A DNA stretch of 64,000 bases from Bacteroidota bacterium (GTDB taxonomy: Bacteria > Bacteroidota > Bacteroidia > Chitinophagales > Chitinophagaceae). Positions 43,955-53,495 of this stretch are shown one piece after another. A program made the translations under genes and the position numbers. Position 1 is the first letter of the stretch. Every line of letters starts with the position of its first letter. Location: assembly GCA_016706595.1 (NCBI GenBank), contig JADJJH010000010.1, positions 36,924 to 100,923 on the forward strand. Reading direction: 5' to 3'. The notes beneath the pieces are model-generated. The model was given only the letters and a program-made list of their open reading frames with translations, had not been told where the DNA came from and did no database searches.

Positions 43955-44833
43955 TTAATAAAGGTCGTCGAGTTGAGTTTTTAAATATTTAATTACCGAG
44001 CGATGCGTACTAAGTAAAGAGATGATAATTCCGAGTGCTAAAATAGTGAAACATAAAATGAACATCCACTTCGTACTTGAAAGAATTTTTAATTCGGGTA
44101 ACCATTTCTCGGCAAATAATTTCAAAAGTAAAATACCGGCAATAGCTATCAAAGCGCTGATGATACCATTTAAAACCCCACGTAAATTAAAAGGTTTGGC
44201 TATAAACCAACGTGTAGCACCTACCATTTGCATGGTTTTAATTAAAAAGCGATTGCTATACATCGCCAGTCGTATGGTATTATCTATCAAAATAATTACC
44301 GAAAAAATTAAGAAGAGTGAAATAATTAATATTACCAATCCAATTCGTTTCACATTACTATTCATGATATCTACCAAGTTCTTTTGATAAAAAACTTCAC
44401 GAACGATATTGCTTTGCTTAATAAATTTTTCTATTTTAATCAAACTATCGGTATTCATGTATTGCGAATGCAAATGAAAATTTACCGAAGTATACAAGGG
44501 ATTGTAATCAAGTACTTCTAAAAAATCTTCACCAAAATCTTTCTTAAATTGTTCGGCAGCTTTTTCTTTTGTGATGTATTGCGACGATTTTGTAAAAGAC
44601 TGTTTATCTAAAATATCTTTCAATTTCATACCCATTTCATCACGAGTGTGATCATGCAATATCACCGAGATTTCAATATTCTCTTTAAAGGCTTTCGACA
44701 ACTGCCCGGCATTAATCACCAACCATCCTAACGAACCTAATAAAAAAAGCACCAATGCTACGCCAATAATGGAGTACAAATACGTGGCTTTTCCTTTTTT
44801 TACTTTCGCTGTTATCAGGCTGTCATTCGTCAT
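43955..44833 (-). CDS. ftsX: Cell division protein FtsX
   Basis: The 292-residue protein has an N-terminal helix, an extracytoplasmic domain (about residues 45-165, starting IEISVILHDHTRDEMG), and three more helices of the FtsX/MacB permease fold (NTIRLAMYSNRFLIKTMQMVGATRWFIAKPF). FtsX works with the ATPase FtsE to control cell-wall hydrolases at division; ftsE is not adjacent, which is usual in this phylum. Confidence 0.93.
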   Translation of the reverse strand: MTNDSLITAKVKKGKATYLYSIIGVALVLFLLGSLGWLVINAGQLSKAFKENIEISVILHDHTRDEMGMKLKDILDKQSFTKSSQYITKEKAAEQFKKDFGEDFLEVLDYNPLYTSVNFHLHSQYMNTDSLIKIEKFIKQSNIVREVFYQKNLVDIMNSNVKRIGLVILIISLFLIFSVIILIDNTIRLAMYSNRFLIKTMQMVGATRWFIAKPFNLRGVLNGIISALIAIAGILLLKLFAEKWLPELKILSSTKWMFILCFTILALGIIISLLSTHRSVIKYLKTQLDDLY

Positions 44834-44840
44834 AAGCGCC

Positions 44841-44848
44841 CAAAAGTA
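44841..44848 (-). promoter_or_regulatory. -7 promoter element of the ftsX operon
   Basis: The minus strand reads TACTTTTG, an exact TAnnTTTG match, eight bases before the ftsX ATG; the leader would be almost absent. Confidence 0.5.
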
Positions 44849-44912
44849 TAAAAAATAATCGCTTTGTCGAAGCGCTTTTTTGAATTATGGGATATTTAAC
44901 AGCATCCTCAAT

Positions 44913-44945
44913 AAAAAAAGACTGCCGGTGAAGACAGTCTTTTTG
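44913..44945 (-). terminator. Intrinsic terminator between the peptide transporter and ftsX
   Basis: AAAAAGACTG (44915-44924) and CAGTCTTTTT (44935-44944) form a ten-base stem bounded by T runs on both strands. It separates the transporter transcript from the ftsX operon. Confidence 0.8.
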
Positions 44946-45013
44946 ATTGATACTTATTTTTTTAAACGACTTTAATGTTTCGAATCTAAGTCATTTAGAT
45001 TTGTTTTATGAAT

Positions 45014-45193
45014 TTTCAAGTCGAGCTTAACGCCGAAATCGAAGCTTATTTCCATTAGTTTATGAATTCCAGCGTTTGAATAGAAGTTTTGAGTTCAAGG
45101 CAAGCGAAGATTTGAAAGACCTGAGTTTACTTTGGTAAATGATGGCATTTCAAGTCGAGCTTAACGCCGAAATCGAAGCTTATATTCAAATGC
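45014..45193 (+). repeat. Dispersed repeat C, copy 3, with a partial tandem copy
   Basis: The full copy spans 45072-45193 with terminal arms GCGTTTGAATA / TATTCAAATGC and the core AGTTTACTTTGGTAAATGA at 45124-45142. Its right-hand 36 bases (45148-45183) are repeated exactly at 45014-45049. The right end overlaps the first base of the transporter stop codon (45193-45195, read on the minus strand). The 359-base gap has no gene. Confidence 0.75.
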
Positions 45194-46767
45194 TAATTGT
45201 GTTCGATATCAGCTTTAAACTCATCATGCTTTTCTTCAATCATGCTTTGCAACCACGAACTCAGTAAAAATAGTATACCGGCTGCAACACCTGTCATAAT
45301 AATAAACAACATAAAAAACTGATACAAATTGGTAATTTCCATACTTAAAAAACTAGGATACTCAATTACTTTGCCTGGCTCAGGTTCTCCACTTGGCGGA
45401 ATTAAAGCGCTTAAGGTACCTGCAAATTTATTGGCTGCAGCATTCGCTAAAAACCATGTTCCCATCATTAATGATGACAAACGTAAGGGCGCCAATTTTG
45501 ATACCATTGATAAACCAATTGGCGATAAACATAATTCACCCATGGTATGTATAATATATAATCCAAATAACCACCACATAGATACTTTATCTCCTAAGCC
45601 TAAACCTTTTACAGCTATGGCAATTACAATATAACCTAAGGCAACTAAGGCTAAACCGATTGCCATTTTTTTAGAGGAAGAGGGTTCTAATTTTCTAGCA
45701 TATAAAAAGCCCCAAATCATAGTAAATATTGGCGCTAAGGCAATAACGGCTAATGGATTTACCGATTGGAAATAAGATGCCGGCATTTCCCAACCAAATA
45801 ATGTTCGCTCAGTTTGTCTGTCAGCAAATAAAGTTAATGATGCTCCTGCTTGTTCAAATGCACCCCAAAAGAAAATCACAAAAAAAGCTAAAATGAAAAT
45901 AACTACAATTCGTTTCATTTCAATTTTTGTTAAACTTTTATCGGTTAAAATTATGATAGGCATGGCTATCATAGCGCCATAAATAAATAAACTTATAATT
46001 TCAATATTGCCAACGTTTATCATACCAAGTGCTGGTAAATCAACCATCACTCCTTTAAACATTTGCTTAAAATTTAGCATAAAGAAAATAATACCAATAG
46101 AGCCTAAAATCATTAAAATAGATTTGATATCTAAGGTCTTAACAGGTAATCCTATTTCTTTTCCTTCTTCAGAAATTAAGTATGTTTTCTGAAAAAGTAT
46201 AAAGGTTACTAAGCCAATTAACATACCTACGCAAGCTGCTAAGAAACCCCATTTAAAATCCATCGATCCACAAACCAATGGCGAGAAAAAGGCTCCCAAA
46301 TTAATTCCCATATAGAAAATTGTAAAGGCACTATCAATGCGTCGGTCGTTGGCCGGATATAATTGTCCTACCATGGTAGATATATTCGGTTTAAAAAATC
46401 CATTCCCAATAATTAAAGCCGTTAAGCCCATCCACATCAAGGTTACGCCACCTTCTGCGCCGGCCGATGCGCTCATGAACATAATAAACTGACCAAGTGC
46501 CATAAGTAATCCACCTATGATAATACTTCTTCTATTGCCTAAAAATTTGTCGCATAAATAACCACCTAATAAGGGCGTTAAATATACTAAACCGGTATAG
46601 CTACCATAAATTTCAGAAGCATCTGCATCTTGCATTAAAAGTATCTTAGTCATAAACAAAATGAAGATGGCCCTCATTCCATAATAACTAAAACGTTCCC
46701 ACATCTCGGTGAAAAACAAAAAGTAGAGCCCCTTAGGATGCCCGGTTTTAATTTGTGTTTGTTCCAT
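45193..46767 (-). CDS. POT/PTR family proton-dependent oligopeptide transporter
   Basis: The 524-residue protein has about 12-14 membrane helices and the POT signatures EMWERFSYYGMRAIF in helix 1 (ExxER proton-coupling motif), GGYLCDKFLGNRRSI, and FFKPNISTMVGQLY followed by FTIFYMGINLGAFFSPL. It takes up di- and tripeptides with protons. It is a single-gene unit, divergent from purD. Confidence 0.94.
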   Translation of the reverse strand: MEQTQIKTGHPKGLYFLFFTEMWERFSYYGMRAIFILFMTKILLMQDADASEIYGSYTGLVYLTPLLGGYLCDKFLGNRRSIIIGGLLMALGQFIMFMSASAGAEGGVTLMWMGLTALIIGNGFFKPNISTMVGQLYPANDRRIDSAFTIFYMGINLGAFFSPLVCGSMDFKWGFLAACVGMLIGLVTFILFQKTYLISEEGKEIGLPVKTLDIKSILMILGSIGIIFFMLNFKQMFKGVMVDLPALGMINVGNIEIISLFIYGAMIAMPIIILTDKSLTKIEMKRIVVIFILAFFVIFFWGAFEQAGASLTLFADRQTERTLFGWEMPASYFQSVNPLAVIALAPIFTMIWGFLYARKLEPSSSKKMAIGLALVALGYIVIAIAVKGLGLGDKVSMWWLFGLYIIHTMGELCLSPIGLSMVSKLAPLRLSSLMMGTWFLANAAANKFAGTLSALIPPSGEPEPGKVIEYPSFLSMEITNLYQFFMLFIIMTGVAAGILFLLSSWLQSMIEEKHDEFKADIEHN

Positions 46768-47271
46768 TTTTAGATTTTAATGAGCCAATATAGAAACATT
46801 TTTTAAATCGTTATGCATTTCTTTTTGGGCAGATATACACAATGCGACTTTACCATGACTATTTTGCGGCGAATTGAAGATTGTAAGTAATTACTTTTTT
46901 TATGCCCCCCAAACCAGTTGTACTCAATTCAAAATCCGTTCGGGGACCCCAAAACGTTTTGTTGGCAACACTGTTCATTGCATTTATGCTAAATTGATAA
47001 GCTAAATACTTCCTTGAATTTTACCTGCATGTAACCAATTGAAGTTCATTGGCAATAAACAACAACTTTCGATGGATCTCGGATACACGCAGCAAATTAT
47101 AATACAGTCCTATTATTCCATTCACAAAATTGTCTAATTCACAAATTAGCACACCGATGGCAATCGGATCTAATTCACAAATTGTCACATTGTCGAATTT
47201 CCTCATTGTCGAATTATCACATTATCACATTCTCACATTCTGCTATTACATTTGCACACTTTTTATTAGTT
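46768..47271. other. 504-base divergent intergenic region with simple repeats
   Basis: No gene is supported here. The right part (47126-47243) is repetitive: the 15-base word TCTAATTCACAAATT occurs at 47133 and 47169, and TATCACAT-type octamers follow each other near 47214-47240. The left part near the transporter start shows no repeat or RNA structure that I could recognise. Confidence 0.65.
47247..47254 (+). promoter_or_regulatory. -7 promoter element of purD
   Basis: TACATTTG matches TAnnTTTG 18 bases before ATG 47272; the octamer repeat directly upstream occupies the -33 zone. Confidence 0.5.
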
Positions 47272-48546
47272 ATGAATATTTTATTATTAGGCAGCGGTGG
47301 TCGCGAACATGCTTTAGCACGCAAAATTTCTTCAAGTGCATTATGCACATGCTTATACATAGCTCCCGGTAATCCAGGGACTGCCCAACATGGAAGTAAT
47401 ATTAATATATCGGTGAACGATTTCGAAGCTATCAAAAACTTTTGTTTACTTGAAAGCATTGGTATGGTGGTGGTCGGACCTGAAGATCCTTTAGTAAATG
47501 GCATCTACGATTTTTTTATGCAAGATGAAAGTCTGCAACCTATTCATGTAATCGGTCCTTCAAAACAAGCGGCATTGTTAGAAGGTAGCAAAGCCTTTGC
47601 AAAAGAGTTCATGATAAGGCATCAAATTCCCACCGCCGCTTATCGTGAGTTTACTAAAGACAATTTCGGTGAAGGAATTGAATATCTTCAACAACATACA
47701 TTACCCATAGTTTTAAAAGCCGACGGTTTGGCCGCAGGTAAAGGGGTTGTAATTGCAGAATCGCATGAAGAAGCGATAACTAATTTTACCGAAATGTTAC
47801 AGCAACAAAAATTTGGTGAAGCGAGTAGCAAAGTAGTTGTTGAAGAATTTTTAACCGGTATCGAATGTTCGGTGTTTGTGCTTACTGATGGTAAAAACTA
47901 CAAAATACTTCCAACAGCCAAAGATTATAAACGAATTGGCGAAGGCGATAAAGGATTAAACACCGGAGGAATGGGGGCTGTTTCACCAGTACCTTTTGCC
48001 GATGATGCATTTATGCAAAAGGTAGAAGAGGAAATTATTATGCCTACAATTAAAGGCATTCAAAAAGATGGATTAGAGTATAAGGGTTTTGTGTTTATTG
48101 GCTTAATTAAAGTAGGCGACGACCCTTTTGTAATTGAGTACAATTGTCGTATGGGCGATCCGGAAACTGAAGTTGTTATGCCTCGATTGGAAAGTGATTT
48201 AGTAGAATCATTAGCTGCATTAAAAAATCAAGAACTGAATAGGTTCGATTGTTTACACTCTGATAAACATGCTGCAACCGTTATGCTAGTGAGTAAGGGT
48301 TATCCTGAAGATTACGAAAAAGGGAAAGTGATATATGGAGCAGACGAAATAAAGGATAGTATCGTATTTCATGCAGGCACTAAAATACAAGATGAAGTTT
48401 TGCAAACCAATGGTGGTCGTGTAATAGCCATAACCACGTTAGCTAATTCATTGCAAGAAGCTTTACAAACTTCTAAACAAAATGCTGAGCGTATCCAGTT
48501 TGAAGGAAAGTATTATCGAAAAGATATTGGCTGGGAGTTTGTGTAA
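47272..48546 (+). CDS. purD: Phosphoribosylamine-glycine ligase
   Basis: The 424-residue ATP-grasp enzyme opens with MNILLLGSGGREHALA and contains VVGPEDPLVNGIYDFF, VLKADGLAAGKGVV, LNTGGMGAVSP and EYNCRMGDPETEVVMPRL. It forms glycinamide ribonucleotide in purine synthesis. ATG 47272 is set by the conserved N-terminus and the promoter; the frame extends upstream into repeats and that part is rejected. Confidence 0.97.
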   Translation: MNILLLGSGGREHALARKISSSALCTCLYIAPGNPGTAQHGSNINISVNDFEAIKNFCLLESIGMVVVGPEDPLVNGIYDFFMQDESLQPIHVIGPSKQAALLEGSKAFAKEFMIRHQIPTAAYREFTKDNFGEGIEYLQQHTLPIVLKADGLAAGKGVVIAESHEEAITNFTEMLQQQKFGEASSKVVVEEFLTGIECSVFVLTDGKNYKILPTAKDYKRIGEGDKGLNTGGMGAVSPVPFADDAFMQKVEEEIIMPTIKGIQKDGLEYKGFVFIGLIKVGDDPFVIEYNCRMGDPETEVVMPRLESDLVESLAALKNQELNRFDCLHSDKHAATVMLVSKGYPEDYEKGKVIYGADEIKDSIVFHAGTKIQDEVLQTNGGRVIAITTLANSLQEALQTSKQNAERIQFEGKYYRKDIGWEFV

Positions 48547-48627
48547 GAATGTTCACCTAAGTGTTAGGTTTTCGAATTACAGGTAAATATTCAAACTACT
48601 GCGAATAGGCAAGGGTATTAGAGTTAG

Positions 48628-49488
48628 TTAGGCAGGTAAGTTTAGCAAATAATCACCATATCCACTCTTCTTCAATTTTTCACCCAATACTAATAATTGC
48701 TCACGATTAATATAGTTCATCCGATAAGCCACCTCTTCGATACAACCAATTTTAGTGCCCTGACGTTTTTCAATTACACGTACAAATTCGCTAGCATCAT
48801 GCAAACTTTCAAAGGTGCCCGTATCAAGCCATGCGGTTGTACGCTCTAAAACCGCCACATGCAAATTCCCTTGATTGAGATACACTCTATTTACATCCGT
48901 AATTTCATATTCGCCACGGGCAGAGGGTTGTAATTCTTTAGCAATTTTTACTACCGAATTATCATAAAAATATAAACCTGGCACAGCGTAATTCGAGCGA
49001 GGTTGTGTAGGTTTTTCTTCAATTGAAATGGCTCGCATTTGGTTGTCAAATTCTACCACACCATAACGTTCAGGATCCGAAACCGGATACGCAAATACAT
49101 ACCCGCCTTCAATATCATTTAAGGTTTGTAACTGCCGGCCTAAACCACCGCCATAAAATATATTATCACCCAATACCAATGCTACTTTATCATCACCAAT
49201 AAACGATTCGCCAATGACAAATGCTTGTGCTAAACCATTAGGCACTTCTTGCTTTGCATACGATATTTTGCATCCAATTTCTTCACCATCACCTAATAGT
49301 CGTTTAAACTGTTCATTGTCTTCGGGTGTAGTGATGATTAATATTTCATGTATCCCTGCCATCATTAAAACCGACAAAGGATAATAAATCATCGGCTTAT
49401 CGTAAATGGGCATAAGCTGTTTCGAAATGGCCTTGGTGATAGGATATAATCGAGTTCCCGATCCGCCTGCTAAAATAATTCCTTTCAT
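48628..49488 (-). CDS. rfbA: Glucose-1-phosphate thymidylyltransferase
   Basis: The 286-residue enzyme starts MKGIILAGGSGTRLYPIT and contains SKQLMPIYDKPMIYYPLS, VLGDNIFYG and the catalytic EEKPTQPRSNYAVPG. It makes dTDP-glucose for surface polysaccharide sugars. ATG 49488 is used because the longer frame runs into repeat A. It follows rfbB in the same direction, with repeat A between them. Confidence 0.95.
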   Translation of the reverse strand: MKGIILAGGSGTRLYPITKAISKQLMPIYDKPMIYYPLSVLMMAGIHEILIITTPEDNEQFKRLLGDGEEIGCKISYAKQEVPNGLAQAFVIGESFIGDDKVALVLGDNIFYGGGLGRQLQTLNDIEGGYVFAYPVSDPERYGVVEFDNQMRAISIEEKPTQPRSNYAVPGLYFYDNSVVKIAKELQPSARGEYEITDVNRVYLNQGNLHVAVLERTTAWLDTGTFESLHDASEFVRVIEKRQGTKIGCIEEVAYRMNYINREQLLVLGEKLKKSGYGDYLLNLPA

Positions 49489-49533
49489 ATGTATTGTCTT
49501 AAAGTAATTTTTTTTGGTTGTTTTATTTCTTGT

Positions 49534-49694
49534 GGGCATCTCTAATAACCTTTCAGACGAGTTTGTTTGTTGACAAACAGGGCTTTCTGATTTTGCAATT
49601 CCGATAGCTATCGGAAGCGTTTACTGTCGTAAATAAAGTGTCCCGCACGTGCGGGATTCAAAGAACGAAGTATCAGAGGTTTTTAGAGGAGCCC
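49534..49694 (-). repeat. Dispersed repeat A, copy 2, overlapping the rfbB 3' end
   Basis: 161 bases in reverse orientation to copy 1, with outer ends GGGCATCTCTAATAACC and TTTTTAGAGGAGCCC. It has two extra palindromes not in copy 1: CTGTTTGT-type arms near 49563-49581 and TCCCGCACGTGCGGGA near 49643-49658. The internal palindrome CCGATAGCTATCGG is at 49601-49614. The element supplies the last residues (GSSKNL) and stop codon of rfbB. Confidence 0.85.
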
Positions 49695-50740
49695 TTATAA
49701 TAAGCTTCATAATATTTTATATAATCGCCTGACGTAACTTTTTGTAACCACTCGGAATTATTCAAATACCAATCGATGGTTTTACTTAAACCTTCTTCAA
49801 AAGTAACTGATGGTATCCATCCTAATTCATCTTTTAATTTGGTTGCATCAATGGCATATCGCAAGTCATGACCGGCCCTATCGGTTACAAAAGTGATCAA
49901 TTGTTCAGAGGTTCCTGCTGCATTACCAAGTTTTTCATCCATCTGTTTACATAACAATTTAATTAAATCAATATTCGTCCATTCGTTATGTCCGCCAATA
50001 TTATACGTTTCGCCAATTTTTCCTTTATGCAAAATTAAATCGATGGCTGCTGCATGATCTATCACATACAACCAATCCCTTACATTTTCGCCTTTGCCAT
50101 AAATGGGAAGCTGTTTTTTATTGATGATATTATTAATTGAAAGCGGAATTAATTTTTCGGGAAAATGATTAGGGCCATAGTTATTTGAACAGTTGCTAAT
50201 AACTATTGGCATATGGTAAGTATGATAAAATGCCATTACCATATGATCGCTTCCTGCTTTGCTAGCCGAGTACGGACTGCGAGGATCATAGGCAGTATCT
50301 TCATAAAAAAAACCGGTTTCACCTAAGCTTCCATACACTTCATCGGTTGAAACATGGTAAAATAGTTTATCATTGAAGTTGCCATTCCAAAATTGTTTGG
50401 CCGCATGTAATAAAGTAGCGGTTCCCATTACATTGGTTCGTACAAAAGCTAAAGGATCGGTTATTGAACGATCAACATGCGATTCAGCAGCTAAATGCAC
50501 TATGGTATTAATTTGATGAGTTTCAAGTGCTTGTTGAACTGCATTGGCATCACAAATATCTCCTTTAATAAAAGTATAATTAGGCGCATGTTCAATGTCT
50601 TTTACATTTTCAAGGTTTCCTGCATAAGTAAGCGCGTCAAAATTGATGATGTTATAATCGGGATAATTTTGAATAAGTCGACGAACCACATGCGAACCTA
50701 TAAACCCGGCACCTCCGGTAACAAGTATATTTTTTTGCAT
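49673..50740 (-). CDS. rfbB: dTDP-glucose 4,6-dehydratase
   Basis: The 355-residue short-chain dehydrogenase has the NAD-binding TGGAGFIGSHVV, the catalytic region VSTDEVYGSL and YSASKAGSDHMV, and the family segments NNYGPNHFPEKLIPL and GKGENVRDWLYVIDH. It converts dTDP-glucose to the 4-keto-6-deoxy sugar after RfbA. The final six residues and stop come from repeat A, so the natural C-terminus has been altered. No rfbC or rfbD is in the window. Confidence 0.95.
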   Translation of the reverse strand: MQKNILVTGGAGFIGSHVVRRLIQNYPDYNIINFDALTYAGNLENVKDIEHAPNYTFIKGDICDANAVQQALETHQINTIVHLAAESHVDRSITDPLAFVRTNVMGTATLLHAAKQFWNGNFNDKLFYHVSTDEVYGSLGETGFFYEDTAYDPRSPYSASKAGSDHMVMAFYHTYHMPIVISNCSNNYGPNHFPEKLIPLSINNIINKKQLPIYGKGENVRDWLYVIDHAAAIDLILHKGKIGETYNIGGHNEWTNIDLIKLLCKQMDEKLGNAAGTSEQLITFVTDRAGHDLRYAIDATKLKDELGWIPSVTFEEGLSKTIDWYLNNSEWLQKVTSGDYIKYYEAYYKGSSKNL

Positions 50741-50784
50741 AACGTTGGCGAAAATACTTATTTCGATGGAACTACAAGGTTACC

Positions 50785-52059
50785 TTACCTATAATATTTA
50801 GGGTGCCCTTTAGATTCTAATTTAAATCTAATCAGTAAGTATAATAAAGTACTGATATATGAGAGTACCGAAGCTATCGCGGCACCTAAAATTCCATACG
50901 TTGGAATCAAAATAATATCAGCCAACAAGCAAATTACAAAACCAATTATCGCCGAATGCAAATTGATAGTTACTTTATGGGTAGCAGCAAAATAAGCGCT
51001 GATGGGCATGCTTAAGCAAAATGGAATGATACCAATTAATAAGATTTGAATGATTTTCGCCGATTCGTTAAACTCAAATCCAAATAAATAGGGAACTAAG
51101 TACACAGATAAGAGCCCGCCCGCAATGCCGGCAACAATCGCATACACAGCAATTTGCTTGGTAGTAGAAATTGTTTTTTCGATACTTAATGCCTTATCGT
51201 TTTGTGAAGAAATGTAGGTATAGATAACGCTTTGTACAGCAGATGGCAATAACCACAACATCTGCGCCAGCGATACAGCTAAGGCATATATTCCGGTTTC
51301 GGCTTCGCCATGAAAATGATGAACAAACCAGATATCCATTTTATAACTTAAAAACTGAATAAAATTGGTGGCAAAAGCTAAAGAGGCAAACCATAAAAGC
51401 GGACTGATATCTACCCATTGCACTTTTGTAAATTGTAGATAATCTTTATTTACTCGAGACACCATGAGCAAACAAACCATTAATTGTAAAGCGGCTATTG
51501 AACATAAAGTGATGATGATAAATGGAAGCGGTTCTACCGAAACGGGTATCCATTGAAAGTAATAGGTTGCGTAAACTAAACAAAGTAATAAACTACCACA
51601 TACGATAATATAGGCCGATTTTTTAAACTCCGACTCGGCTTGCAAAATGGCTTGTAAAAAACCGATAGCCATGGTACATAATAAATGAATGCCAATTACA
51701 ATAAGCCAATAGCCATGCGTATGAATTAGCTCGGGAAGTATAGAAATGGTGTTGGAAATACTAAACACAATGCCAGCTAAAATAATAAAACCCAAACAAG
51801 CAAACATCATCACACGTAGGAGTACCCCCCCTAATTTATTTTTTTGAAATTTGCCTGATGCAATAAAATGTACAATCGCTGCTGGCAAGCCAATACTAAA
51901 TAACAATACCGACAGCATCAGGAAATTATTGTATAAAGCCAATTCTCCTTGACCGTACCTACCTAGCATGCGCGCCGCCATCATCGAACATAAGAAGGCA
52001 GTAATTACCGAAATAATTTGTGCCGAATAAGTTCTTAATATATGTACACGTAATGACAA
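50785..52059 (-). CDS. Wzx-like polysaccharide flippase (MATE/MVF superfamily)
   Basis: The 424-residue protein has about 12 membrane helices and the family opening SAQIISVITAFLCSMMAARMLGRYGQGELALYN. It would move lipid-linked oligosaccharides across the inner membrane, in line with the neighbouring rfbA and rfbB. No glycosyltransferases are nearby, so this is only a fragment of a surface-sugar pathway. Confidence 0.87.
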   Translation of the reverse strand: MSLRVHILRTYSAQIISVITAFLCSMMAARMLGRYGQGELALYNNFLMLSVLLFSIGLPAAIVHFIASGKFQKNKLGGVLLRVMMFACLGFIILAGIVFSISNTISILPELIHTHGYWLIVIGIHLLCTMAIGFLQAILQAESEFKKSAYIIVCGSLLLCLVYATYYFQWIPVSVEPLPFIIITLCSIAALQLMVCLLMVSRVNKDYLQFTKVQWVDISPLLWFASLAFATNFIQFLSYKMDIWFVHHFHGEAETGIYALAVSLAQMLWLLPSAVQSVIYTYISSQNDKALSIEKTISTTKQIAVYAIVAGIAGGLLSVYLVPYLFGFEFNESAKIIQILLIGIIPFCLSMPISAYFAATHKVTINLHSAIIGFVICLLADIILIPTYGILGAAIASVLSYISTLLYLLIRFKLESKGHPKYYR

Positions 52060-52102
52060 GTGGTAAAAGTAATACCGATTAAACTATATCTTAGTTTTTA
52101 GG

Positions 52103-52152
52103 TGGAAGATGTTAGGGAAGGGGGTTAACAGCTCAGCATCTCATATCTTCCA
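52103..52152. other. Inverted repeat between thiolase and flippase genes
   Basis: TGGAAGAT (52103-52110) pairs with ATCTTCCA (52145-52152) around a loop of about 34 bases. It lies just after the thiolase stop on the minus strand. No T run follows, so terminator function is uncertain. Confidence 0.35.
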
Positions 52153-52165
52153 TCTTATTGACTAA

Positions 52166-53344
52166 CTAGCATTTTTCAATGACTACTGCCGAAGCACCGC
52201 CACCGCCATTGCAAATACCTATCATACCATATTTACCACCTTCTTGATATAATACACTAATTAAGGTTACTAAAATACGTGAACCACTGCTACCTAATGG
52301 GTGTCCCATAGATACTGCACCTCCATACACATTGACTTTGGCAGGATCTAGTTTCATTAATTGCATATTCACTAAACTTACTACCGAGAAGGCTTCATTC
52401 ATTTCAATGAAATCAATTTGATCCATGGTGAGTCCGGCTTTTGCTGCTGCTTTTGGCATAGCCACACTAGGCGATGTGGTAAACCATTCAGGCGCTTGCT
52501 CTGCATCGGCATATGAAATAATTTTAGCTAATGGTTTACATCCTAAGGCTTCCATTTTTTCTTTGCACATTAACACTAATGCCGAGGCTCCATCATTCAT
52601 CGTGCTTGCATTAGCTGCAGTAACGGTACCATCTTTTATAAATACCGGTTTTAATCCCGGAATCTTTTCAAATTTTACATTCCAAGGTTCTTCATCCTTT
52701 GCAAACAATTTAGGTTCGCCGCTGCGTTGCGGAATTGAAACCGGTGCAATTTCTCTATCAAATTTACCGGCATCCCATGCAGCCTGACTTCTTTGATAAC
52801 TTTCAATAGCATGGGCATCTTGTGCTTCACGAGTAATATTATATTCCTTTGCACATAATTCTGCGGCATTGCCCATTGGATAATTGTGATACACATCTAA
52901 TAATCCATCTTTTACGATACCATCTTCCATACTGGTATTGCCATATTTATTTCCCCAACGCATATTGGGAACATAAAACGGAACATTACTCATACTTTCC
53001 ATGCCACCGGCAACAATCACATCGGCATCGCCTAACATAATGGTTTGTGCAGCTTGCATCACCGATTTCATACCACTCGCACAAACTTTATTAACGGTTG
53101 TGCAAATCACTTCATTAGGCAAACCGGCAAACTTAGCGGCTTGACGAGCAGGAGCTTGTCCTAAGCCCGCTTGCATTACCGAGCCCATCAATACTTCTTG
53201 CACATTTTCGGGTTGAATACCGGCTTGTTTAACAGCTTCTGCAATAGCAACAGCACCTAATTTGGTAGCTGAAATATCTTTTAATGAAGCGCCAAAACTA
53301 CCCATGGGTGTGCGCACTGCCGAAACGATATATACTTCCTTCAT
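52166..53344 (-). CDS. Acetyl-CoA C-acetyltransferase (thiolase)
   Basis: The 392-residue enzyme has the nucleophile Cys88 in TTVNKVCASGMKS, the active-site histidine segment YGGAVSMGHPLGSSGSR and the second cysteine in GICNGGGGASAVVIE. It exchanges acetyl-CoA units, either in beta-oxidation or in making acetoacetyl-CoA. It might work with the hydroxyacyl-CoA dehydrogenase at 30493, but the genes are far apart. Confidence 0.95.
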   Translation of the reverse strand: MKEVYIVSAVRTPMGSFGASLKDISATKLGAVAIAEAVKQAGIQPENVQEVLMGSVMQAGLGQAPARQAAKFAGLPNEVICTTVNKVCASGMKSVMQAAQTIMLGDADVIVAGGMESMSNVPFYVPNMRWGNKYGNTSMEDGIVKDGLLDVYHNYPMGNAAELCAKEYNITREAQDAHAIESYQRSQAAWDAGKFDREIAPVSIPQRSGEPKLFAKDEEPWNVKFEKIPGLKPVFIKDGTVTAANASTMNDGASALVLMCKEKMEALGCKPLAKIISYADAEQAPEWFTTSPSVAMPKAAAKAGLTMDQIDFIEMNEAFSVVSLVNMQLMKLDPAKVNVYGGAVSMGHPLGSSGSRILVTLISVLYQEGGKYGMIGICNGGGGASAVVIEKC

Positions 53345-53372
53345 TGTTTAAATCTATTTTTTTTAAGTGGCG

Positions 53373-53401
53373 CAAAGGTAATGGATACCATGAAAAGGCA
53401 A
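53373..53401 (-). promoter_or_regulatory. Promoter of the thiolase gene
   Basis: On the minus strand TTG (53401-53399), an 18-base spacer and TACCTTTG (53380-53373) form a full Bacteroidota promoter; the ATG is at 53344. Confidence 0.65.
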
Positions 53402-53495
53402 GCGGAAATTGAAACTAAGATAAAGAATGTGAAAAAGTTATGATGATGATGTATAGATAATAATAAATTGAAATTCAAATGAAATGTAAGCTTTG

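Noticed and set aside
47021..47206. Minus-strand frame upstream of purD
   Set aside because: It is composed of the simple repeats TCTAATTCACAAATT and related words.
46768..47271. Riboswitch upstream of purD or the peptide transporter
   Set aside because: No conserved purine-riboswitch or other aptamer core could be recognised, and the purD leader is predicted to be too short.
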